From: Sulfurimonas sp.
GTDB taxonomy: Bacteria; Campylobacterota; Campylobacteria; Campylobacterales; Sulfurimonadaceae
Direction of reading: 5' to 3'
DNA length: 12,642 bases
Assembly (NCBI GenBank): GCA_030673275.1
Contig: DAOVJL010000014.1
Location: 1-12,642 of the forward strand
Every line of letters begins with the position of its first letter. The first letter of the stretch is position 1. The notes under the pieces were generated by a model, which was not told the DNA's origin, did not search any database, and saw only the letters and a list, made by a program, of their open reading frames with translations. A program made the position numbers and the translations under genes. This document shows, piece by piece, positions 9,012 through 12,642 of the stretch.

Positions 9012-9679
9012 AGTTTATATCCCACTCCCCTAACAGTTTGTATATAATCTTTAGTTTTATCAGGATCAATTTTCTCTTTTAGGCGGTTTATTGCGACATT
9101 AACCGTTCTATATTGATACTCTTCACCATCATTCCAAACATTTTCTAGAAGGTAGTCACGGTCAAGTACACTATTTTTATTTATAACGAATTCGCAAAGA
9201 AGATTAAACTCTAGTTTTGTAATATCTACATTCTTCCCATCAACACTTAAAGTTCTTGAACTCTTATCTAAAAGTAAATCTCTATATGATAAATTGCCAT
9301 CCTCAATTTTTTTAGTAGTTCTGCGTAAGATAGATTTGACCCTTAAAATCAGCTCTTTCATATTGAAAGGTTTTGTTAAATAATCATCTCCACCCCTCAT
9401 AAAGCCCTCTTCTATATCAGAGTCACTATTTTTGGCACTTAGATAAATTACAGGTGTTAGGATTCCATCTTTACGAAGCTCTTGAACAAATTCACTTCCT
9501 TCAACCCCTGGAAGATTTCTATCCATAATAAGTAAGTCTATATCTTCTTCTTCAAGTATTTGAGTTACAGTTCTAGTATTTAAAAAACCTATGACCTCAA
9601 AACCCTCTTTGCCTAGGTTATACTCAATAAGTTCCAATAAATCTTCTTCATCCTCTACCGCAACTATCTTTACACTCAT
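9005..9679 (-). CDS. OmpR/PhoB-family response regulator
   Basis: A 224-residue DNA-binding regulator. The receiver domain has the acidic pair Glu9/Asp10 (AVEDEED), phospho-acceptor Asp53 (LLIMDRNLP), Ser81 in place of the switch Thr, and Lys103 (YLTKPFN). The C-terminal winged helix (about 128-224) shows the family pattern: a beta strand reading LDKSSRTLSVDG, TKLEFNLLCEF, and a recognition region RTVNVAINRLKEKI ending in IQTVRGVGYKL. Length and domain order are standard. It is first in an operon with its kinase. A good ribosome binding site (AGGA, 7 bases before ATG) and an extended -10 box support the start. Targets cannot be read from the window. The architecture is that of PhoB-type regulators, but the stimulus is not known, so I give no symbol. 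Confidence 0.94.
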   Translation of the reverse strand: MSVKIVAVEDEEDLLELIEYNLGKEGFEVIGFLNTRTVTQILEEEDIDLLIMDRNLPGVEGSEFVQELRKDGILTPVIYLSAKNSDSDIEEGFMRGGDDYLTKPFNMKELILRVKSILRRTTKKIEDGNLSYRDLLLDKSSRTLSVDGKNVDITKLEFNLLCEFVINKNSVLDRDYLLENVWNDGEEYQYRTVNVAINRLKEKIDPDKTKDYIQTVRGVGYKLC

Positions 9680-9686
9680 ACAAAAA

Positions 9687-9717
9687 TCCTAGAGATATAT
9701 TTTTCATAATTGTAGCA
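9687..9717 (-). promoter_or_regulatory. Promoter and ribosome binding site of the OmpR-type operon
   Basis: On the minus strand, TGC-TACAAT (plus 9709-9717) is an extended -10 box, and AGGA (plus 9687-9690) lies 7 bases before the ATG at 9679. The leader would be about 23 bases. No -35 box is seen. Confidence 0.55.
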
Positions 9718-9787
9718 AAAAAAGGGTACATAAAATGCTTTAAAAAATTATAATTTTATATTTATAGTCTCTAAAGCTTATTTGATT

Positions 9788-9821
9788 TATAATTATAGTA
9801 AATAGCTAAGGAGGGGGGGAG
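9788..9821 (+). promoter_or_regulatory. -10 box and G-run ribosome binding site of the 151-residue gene
   Basis: TATAAT at 9788-9793 is a -10 box. AAGGAGG at 9808-9814 runs into seven G (9813-9819) followed by AG, so two ribosome-binding cores exist: AAGGAGG, 11 bases before ATG 9826, and GGAG at 9818-9821, 4 bases before it. A G7 run is striking in such AT-rich DNA. A change in its length would shift the spacing. Confidence 0.6.
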
Positions 9822-9825
9822 TATT

Positions 9826-10281
9826 ATGTTTATTTCAACTTACAATACATATATCAATACAAATACTTCCGAAAAATCTCATAAGCAAGCAGGGAGCAGA
9901 TTAAAAGATAAAGCAGAACCTTTTAATCTAGAACTCTCCAAAAATCCAGTTTTAAAATCAAATATAACTAAAAATTTACCTATAGACTATGTCTCTAACT
10001 ATAAATCTTTTAATACTCAGCAAAAACTGCAAGAACAGGCAAAAAGTCCAAATGAGATAAAATTTAATAAGATAAAAAATATGGATAGTGCCAAGGTTGC
10101 TTATGAAGAAGGTTCTAAAATGTTTCCACTCTTTAAAAAACCATCATCAGCCCTCTCTCAACCAATAAAAATGAGTAAAGAAGCACCTCAAAATATTCAA
10201 GATTTAAAAGAGGAAAACTTACGCCATGTTATGGTAAACACTTATATCGTAAATGATAAATACTACCAAATAACAGCCTAG
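9826..10281 (+). CDS. Unrecognised small Lys/Asn-rich cytoplasmic protein
   Basis: I do not recognise this 151-residue protein. It has no signal peptide, no membrane segment and no cysteine, is rich in Lys, Asn and Ser, and most of it (about 15-120) looks disordered with short Pro-containing stretches; the C-terminus (LRHVMVNTYIVNDKYYQITA) looks like a short beta structure. Coding status is supported by a -10 box, a very strong ribosome binding site, codon use like its neighbours, and a neat end on the shared CTAG with the convergent phosphoesterase gene. The N-terminus MFISTYNTYIN and the disordered body recall small flagellum- or secretion-associated proteins of this phylum, but this is only an impression. 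The G7 tract in its ribosome binding site suggests possible length-variable expression. It diverges from the OmpR-type operon with about 145 bases between them. Confidence 0.75.
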   Translation: MFISTYNTYINTNTSEKSHKQAGSRLKDKAEPFNLELSKNPVLKSNITKNLPIDYVSNYKSFNTQQKLQEQAKSPNEIKFNKIKNMDSAKVAYEEGSKMFPLFKKPSSALSQPIKMSKEAPQNIQDLKEENLRHVMVNTYIVNDKYYQITA

Positions 10282-11090
10282 TCCTTTTCAATCCAAGCAT
10301 CAGTTTTAAGTAGCTCTCCATCATCAAACTGTTTTAATTTAAAAGCTTTAGTACATTCGCCATTGCTAAAATCCATTATTACCATCTGAAGTATTTTTTT
10401 ACACTTTTTAGGAACATCAAAATGACCTTTCACTCCAGTCAAAAATTGTTTTAGAGGTACTTTCTCATCCATGCCTATAACATTGTCTCTACAACCGGTA
10501 AGTCCAATATCTGTTAAGTATGCTGTACCTTGTGTAATTTGAAAATCATCGGTAGAAACATGAGTATGTGTTCCAATAATTGAACTGACCTGCCCTTGAA
10601 GAAGCATCATCATAGCTCTTTTTTCACTTGTTGCTTCTGCATGAAAGTCTACAAAAATATTTTTTACCCCATCTGCATGTAGAGCTTCAACACTCTCTTT
10701 TGCTTTTCTAAAGGCATTGTCAGTAAAAGGCATAGAGTAATGACCCATTAGATTTAAAACTGCCAGTTTTTCACCAGCCACATCATAAACCTTACAACCA
10801 GTTCCAGCAACACCATCAGGATAATTATGCGGACGAAGTATCTCATGAGAATCAAACAGAGGTAAAATATCTTTCTTATCCCAAGAGTGATTACCGCCAG
10901 TCATACAGTCAACACCATAACTAACTATCTCATTGGCATTTTTTGGTGTCATCCCAAAACCGTGAGAGGCATTTTCATAGTTAGCAATAACAAAATCTAT
11001 TTTATACTCTTTTTTCATTTCTGGTAAATATTGTTTCAACATCTCACGACCGGGACGACCTACTATATCACCTATAAAAGCTATTCTCAT
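10278..11090 (-). CDS. ymdB: YmdB-family metallophosphoesterase (cyclic nucleotide phosphodiesterase-like)
   Basis: A 270-residue protein of the YmdB/TIGR00282 family, full length. The dinuclear metal site known from Bacillus subtilis YmdB is intact at the same residue numbers: Asp8 (GDIVGRPGR), Glu39-Asn40 (ANYENASHGFG), Asn67-His68 (GGNHSWD), His150 (DFHAEATSEK), His175 and His177 (GTHTHV). The Bacillus enzyme hydrolyses 2',3'-cyclic nucleotides and affects biofilm and colony behaviour; the role in this lineage is not established. ATG at 11090 is fixed by the conserved MRIAFIGD start. The gene converges on the 151-residue gene, sharing the palindromic CTAG so that each strand reads TAG. Its first codons and upstream DNA are copied at 11564-11704, see the remnant there. 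Confidence 0.93.
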   Translation of the reverse strand: MRIAFIGDIVGRPGREMLKQYLPEMKKEYKIDFVIANYENASHGFGMTPKNANEIVSYGVDCMTGGNHSWDKKDILPLFDSHEILRPHNYPDGVAGTGCKVYDVAGEKLAVLNLMGHYSMPFTDNAFRKAKESVEALHADGVKNIFVDFHAEATSEKRAMMMLLQGQVSSIIGTHTHVSTDDFQITQGTAYLTDIGLTGCRDNVIGMDEKVPLKQFLTGVKGHFDVPKKCKKILQMVIMDFSNGECTKAFKLKQFDDGELLKTDAWIEKD

Positions 11091-11126
11091 ATTTGTTCTT
11101 ATATTTTAATTTATTGAAATTATATC
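11034..11126. repeat. Direct repeat, copy 1: ymdB 5' end plus upstream DNA
   Basis: This stretch, spanning about 57 bases of ymdB coding DNA and about 36 bases upstream, matches 11612-11704 without gaps and with about 10 differences in 93 bases by eye. The constant offset is 578 bases. Confidence 0.88.
11119..11124 (-). promoter_or_regulatory. -10 box of the YmdB-family gene
   Basis: On the minus strand this reads TATAAT, giving a start near 11112 and a leader of about 20 bases. In the duplicated copy the same place reads TATTAT, so the promoter of the remnant has decayed. Another TATAAT lies at plus 11141-11146. Confidence 0.45.
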
Positions 11127-11183
11127 TAAGTTTATTGATAATTATAAAACCTGCTTTACCAATAAATATAAAGCAGTACAGTC

Positions 11184-11197
11184 TTGATATAAATCAA
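11184..11197. promoter_or_regulatory. Perfect FNR-type box upstream of peptide gene A
   Basis: TTGAT-ATAA-ATCAA matches the FNR consensus TTGAT-N4-ATCAA at every defined base, and the symmetry extends one more base on each side (C and G). Its centre is about 30-40 bases before weak -10 candidates TATATT (11216-11221) and TATAAC (11225-11230), close to the position used by class II activators. A bulged inverted repeat (AAGTATATT / AATATaACTT, 11213-11232) overlaps these -10 candidates. The box is identical in copy B. Confidence 0.65.
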
Positions 11198-11273
11198 GAT
11201 TATACTATTGATAAGTATATTAAATATAACTTAACAATAGTTGGTAGTTATAAATCAATAAGAAGCTTAAAAG

Positions 11274-11326
11274 TTAAATCGGATAAAATTACTCTGATTT
11301 AAAAATACTAGAGCGTAATGCGCTCT
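11274..11326 (+). promoter_or_regulatory. Structured leader with two hairpins, copy A
   Basis: Hairpin 1 pairs TTAAATCGGA (11274-11283) with TCTGATTTAA (11293-11302), ten pairs including one G-U, around a 9-base loop. Hairpin 2 pairs AGAGCG (11310-11315) with CGCTCT (11321-11326) around a 5-base loop. AAAGGA (11331-11336), 6 bases before ATG 11343, is the ribosome binding site and is not itself paired. All stems are unchanged in copy B. Confidence 0.55.
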
Positions 11327-11342
11327 TACCAAAGGATACAAA

Positions 11343-11480
11343 ATGAAAAAGATCATTTTACTAATCGCGTTAACACTAGGTGCTTTACAAGCTGAGAATG
11401 TAGTTCATTATGATACTAATGATACTGCTAAACCGCAGACAGATAAGCCTAACTACCCTAATAACGATATTCATCGTTAG
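11343..11480 (+). CDS. Small secreted peptide A (45 residues)
   Basis: A 45-residue precursor. Residues 1-17 (MKKIILLIALTLGALQA) are a textbook Sec signal peptide with an AxA-like LQA cleavage site, leaving a mature peptide of about 28 residues that starts ENVVHYD, is polar, Pro/Asn/Asp-rich and has no cysteine. Coding status is supported by AAAGGA 6 bases before the ATG, by the second copy at 12480, and by the change pattern between copies (signal part kept, mature part altered by replacements). The function is unknown; I do not recognise the family. An FNR-type box and a hairpin-rich leader suggest expression under low oxygen or another CRP/FNR-family signal. The tail ends IHR-stop; relative to copy B a 2-base indel changes the end. 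A 9-pair hairpin follows the stop. Confidence 0.8.
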   Translation: MKKIILLIALTLGALQAENVVHYDTNDTAKPQTDKPNYPNNDIHR

Positions 11481-11495
11481 ATAGGTTTTCTTATA

Positions 11496-11519
11496 CTTCC
11501 ACCTTCTCTTAGGTGGAAG
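11496..11519 (+). terminator. Hairpin after peptide gene A, probable terminator
   Basis: CTTCCACCT (11496-11504) and AGGTGGAAG (11511-11519) form a perfect 9-pair stem with a 6-base loop, 15 bases after the stop codon. The downstream DNA (ATATATTATTCC) is only moderately T-rich, so it may stabilise the 3' end of the message rather than act as a full intrinsic terminator. The left arm recurs at 12635-12642, where the window ends. Confidence 0.55.
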
Positions 11520-11563
11520 ATATATTATTCCTCACTAAAACCATATCATTAAGATTATAATTA

Positions 11564-11668
11564 CTACAACACTTTGGGTTTAGAGTTTTCCTTGATTTTA
11601 GAAAGACACTTCTTTAACATGTCACGACCGGGACTACCGACTATATCACCTATAAAAGCTATTCTCAT
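11564..11668 (-). pseudogene. 5' remnant of a second ymdB-like gene
   Basis: Read on the minus strand from ATG at 11668 this gives MRIAFIGDIVGSPGRDMLKK and then a poorly matching tail, stopping at TAG (11564-11566) after 34 codons. The first 19 residues match the YmdB-family protein with two changes (Arg12 to Ser, Glu16 to Asp), and similarity fades by about residue 30. It keeps Asp8 of the metal site but lacks all other ligands, so it cannot be an active enzyme. Its -10 box reads TATTAT rather than TATAAT. It is the scar of a duplication that copied the start of ymdB and adjacent DNA. The region between the hairpin at 11519 and the next gene otherwise shows nothing I can name. Confidence 0.85.
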
Positions 11669-11704
11669 ATCTATTCTTATTATTTAATTTATTGAAATAA
11701 TATC
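11612..11704. repeat. Direct repeat, copy 2: ymdB 5' end plus upstream DNA
   Basis: Second copy of 11034-11126. The match stops at about 11704, where DNA leading to the Sel1-repeat gene begins, whereas copy 1 runs on 43 bases to the peptide unit. Confidence 0.88.
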
Positions 11705-11753
11705 AAAATAAAAAAATTTAGATATACTGCCTGATTGTCTATAAAAAAGTAGC

Positions 11754-11759
11754 TATAAT
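11754..11759 (+). promoter_or_regulatory. TATAAT box abutting the start of the Sel1-repeat gene
   Basis: A perfect -10 hexamer preceded by AGC. Its last T is the first base of the TTG start codon at 11759, so normal initiation 6-7 bases downstream would fall inside codons 2-4. Either it is not the promoter of this gene or the gene has lost its leader. Confidence 0.4.
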
Positions 11760-12232
11760 TGAAAAAAATCCTATTAATATTAAGCATATTTTTTTGTGCT
11801 AACTTAAGTGCTAGCATAGAAACAGAGTTTATCAAAAATGCACACACAAAGTATGAAGAAAAAAAGTATAAAGAGGCAGTTGACATGTACAACAGAGGTT
11901 GCTACATGGGATTTGATGATGCTTGTATATCATTAGGAGCTATGTATCTTATTGGTGACAATGTAAAACAAAACATCAATAAAGCAAAAAGATATCTTGC
12001 CATGTCTTGTATAAAAGGCAATATAAGCTCTTGTAATTTACTGGAACAAGAAAAACAAAGACAAAAAGATATAATAAAAGCAAAGTTACAAGACGCTGAT
12101 TTTTTTATGCGAAAAAATATTTCATTTGACAAAGTTAAAAGATGGAAAGAAGCTGGTTTTACAGCAAAAGAAATCCGTCATTACATTAATAATAATATTA
12201 CTCTTAACAAAGCAAAAAACTTAAATAATTAA
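11759..12232 (+). CDS. Small secreted Sel1-repeat (HCP-like) protein, start uncertain
   Basis: A 157-residue protein with a Sec signal peptide (about 1-19, KKILLILSIFFCANLSAS) and two Sel1-like repeats (about 35-95). The cysteines pair as Cys48/Cys56 and Cys84/Cys92, 8 apart within a repeat and 36 between repeats, the pattern of Helicobacter cysteine-rich proteins (Hcp), which are exported and disulphide-stabilised. A Lys-rich helix follows, and the C-terminal 45 residues contain VKRWKEAGFTAKEIRHYINNNI, a Trp/Gly-Phe helical unit. Hcp proteins in Helicobacter bind or process cell-wall-like ligands or meet host cells; the role here is unknown. The start is odd: TTG with no Shine-Dalgarno and a -10 box touching it. 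No in-frame ATG lies before the repeats, yet the signal peptide argues that codon 1 is right. It may be a recently damaged gene. It sits between the ymdB-like remnant and peptide unit B. Confidence 0.72.
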   Translation: MKKILLILSIFFCANLSASIETEFIKNAHTKYEEKKYKEAVDMYNRGCYMGFDDACISLGAMYLIGDNVKQNINKAKRYLAMSCIKGNISSCNLLEQEKQRQKDIIKAKLQDADFFMRKNISFDKVKRWKEAGFTAKEIRHYINNNITLNKAKNLNN

Positions 12233-12306
12233 AGTACCTTCGGTTTGGAATTTCTTCCTTGTTCCACCTCTCCTGAGACTGTGAAAGATGGGACGAGATT
12301 ATTAGC
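12233..12306. other. Spacer with a possible decayed copy of the peptide-gene hairpin
   Basis: The segment around 12244-12292 (GGTTTGGAATTTC, then GTTCCACCTCTCC, then GTGAAAGAT) resembles, at perhaps 60-70% by eye, the DNA from 11484 to 11521 around the hairpin after peptide gene A. Its arms no longer pair well. This would be the footprint of an older unit, but the match is weak. Confidence 0.25.
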
Positions 12307-12320
12307 AAAGCAGTACATTC

Positions 12321-12334
12321 TTGATATAAATCAA
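12321..12334. promoter_or_regulatory. Perfect FNR-type box upstream of peptide gene B
   Basis: The same TTGAT-ATAA-ATCAA as in copy A, although bases just outside it have changed (G to T on the right flank), which suggests the box itself is under selection or the copies are young. Confidence 0.62.
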
Positions 12335-12410
12335 TATTATATAATTGATAAGTATATTAAATATAACTTAATAATAGTTGGTACTTATTAATCAATAAGA
12401 AGCTTAAAAG

Positions 12411-12463
12411 TTAAATCGGATAAAATTACTCTGATTTAAAAATACTAGAGCGTAAGGCGCTCT
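12411..12463 (+). promoter_or_regulatory. Structured leader with two hairpins, copy B
   Basis: Hairpin 1 (12411-12420 with 12430-12439) is identical to copy A. Hairpin 2 (12447-12452 with 12458-12463) keeps its stem, with one loop change (TAATG to TAAGG). That change strengthens an alternative pairing, GTAAG with CTTAC, across the same place. AAAGGA (12468-12473) is the ribosome binding site. Confidence 0.55.
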
Positions 12464-12479
12464 TACCAAAGGATACAAA

Positions 12480-12623
12480 ATGAAAAAAATCATTTTACTA
12501 ATCGCGTTAACACTAGGTGCTTTACAAGCTGAGAATATAGTTCATTATGATGCTATTGATACTGCTAATCCGCAGACAGCTAAGCCTAACTACCCTAATA
12601 ACGATATACACTTCGTTAGATAA
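12480..12623 (+). CDS. Small secreted peptide B (47 residues)
   Basis: Paralogue of peptide A. Residues 1-19 are identical in sequence, including the signal peptide MKKIILLIALTLGALQA with cleavage expected before Glu18; the mature part starts ENIVHYD and is about 30 residues. Between the copies the mature part has five replacements (Val20Ile, Thr25Ala, Asn26Ile, Lys30Asn, Asp34Ala, A to B), whereas the signal-coding part has one silent change. A 2-base indel makes this copy end IHFVR-stop instead of IHR-stop. The segment KPNYPNNDIH is kept in both and may be the functional core. The ribosome binding site, leader hairpins and FNR-type box are shared with copy A. Function unknown. Confidence 0.8.
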   Translation: MKKIILLIALTLGALQAENIVHYDAIDTANPQTAKPNYPNNDIHFVR

Positions 12624-12642
12624 GTTTTCTTATCCTTCCACC

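Larger units (their letters stand above)
11170..11503 (+). repeat. Direct repeat, copy A: FNR box, leader and peptide gene
   Basis: Matches 12307-12642 at an offset of 1137 bases, roughly 95% identical by eye, with a single 2-base indel near the peptide stop codon. The 173 bases before the ATG hold about 8 substitutions and no indel. The unit carries an FNR-type box, two leader hairpins, a Shine-Dalgarno and the peptide gene. Confidence 0.95.
12307..12642 (+). repeat. Direct repeat, copy B: FNR box, leader and peptide gene
   Basis: Second copy of 11170-11503. It runs to the last base of the window, which falls inside the left arm of the trailing hairpin (CTTCCACC at 12635-12642), so the repeat and possibly more units continue beyond. 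Confidence 0.95.

Noticed and set aside
9744..9757. 14-base perfect palindrome AAAATTATAATTTT between divergent genes
   Set aside because: It is made only of A and T in very AT-rich DNA, where such symmetry arises easily; no second site or half-site family was seen.
11093..11302. 69-codon open frame on the plus strand between ymdB and peptide gene A
   Set aside because: It has no ribosome binding site, starts 3 bases from the ymdB start codon, and runs through the FNR-type box and leader hairpin. In copy B the same frame is closed by a TAA, so the frame is not conserved.
11034..12642. Insertion sequence or transposon as the cause of the duplications
   Set aside because: No transposase, terminal inverted repeats or target-site duplications were found at the repeat edges; unequal recombination or replication slippage explains the direct repeats.
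11170..12642. Toxin-antitoxin type I system (small hydrophobic peptide with structured leader)
   Set aside because: The peptide has a cleavable signal sequence with a polar mature part rather than a single toxic membrane helix, and no antisense promoter over the leader was evident.

Overview
The window looks like a chromosomal piece of a low-GC Campylobacterota bacterium, probably Sulfurimonas-like. The evidence is the AT-rich DNA, the DnaX sequence (zinc-module DnaX with an LSRTQHFRF segment), promoters that show an extended -10 box (TGnTAnAAT) and no clear -35, a Cys-paired Sel1/HCP-like secreted protein, and the density of two-component systems. Genus is an inference from style; no search was run.

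Region 1 (1-5118) is signalling. A 5'-truncated response regulator with a c-di-GMP phosphodiesterase HD-GYP output overlaps by 8 bases a membrane histidine kinase, so they are a likely cognate pair. Convergent to them is a hybrid kinase with a six-helix, His-containing membrane sensor, an Aer-like PAS domain and a C-terminal receiver. Region 2 (5119-7620): a CRP/FNR-like palindrome lies in the divergent spacer between the hybrid kinase and a SCO1/SenC-type copper/thiol protein; the DNA polymerase III gamma/tau gene dnaX follows. Region 3 (7617-9679, minus) is an OmpR-type regulator and its sensor kinase in one operon, ending tail-to-tail with dnaX. Region 4 (9680-11090) has an unrecognised 151-residue protein whose ribosome binding site carries a run of seven G, and a YmdB-family metallophosphoesterase with all expected metal ligands; their stop codons share CTAG.

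Region 5 (11034-12642) is the unusual part, a decayed segmental duplication. A unit made of the 5' end of the ymdB-like gene, its upstream DNA, a perfect FNR-type box, a leader with two hairpins and a gene for a 45-47 residue secreted peptide occurs twice. In the second copy the ymdB-like part survives only as a 34-codon remnant, and a small Sel1-repeat secreted-protein gene sits between the remnant and the peptide unit. The peptide copies keep the signal peptide, leader and FNR box almost unchanged, while the mature peptides differ by amino-acid replacements and a 2-base indel. The window ends inside the hairpin after the second copy, so the array may continue.

A theme that runs through the window, by inference, is respiratory or redox control: an Aer-like PAS kinase, a SCO protein beside a CRP/FNR-like palindrome, and peptide genes behind FNR-type boxes. 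No tRNA, rRNA, CRISPR array or transposase was seen.
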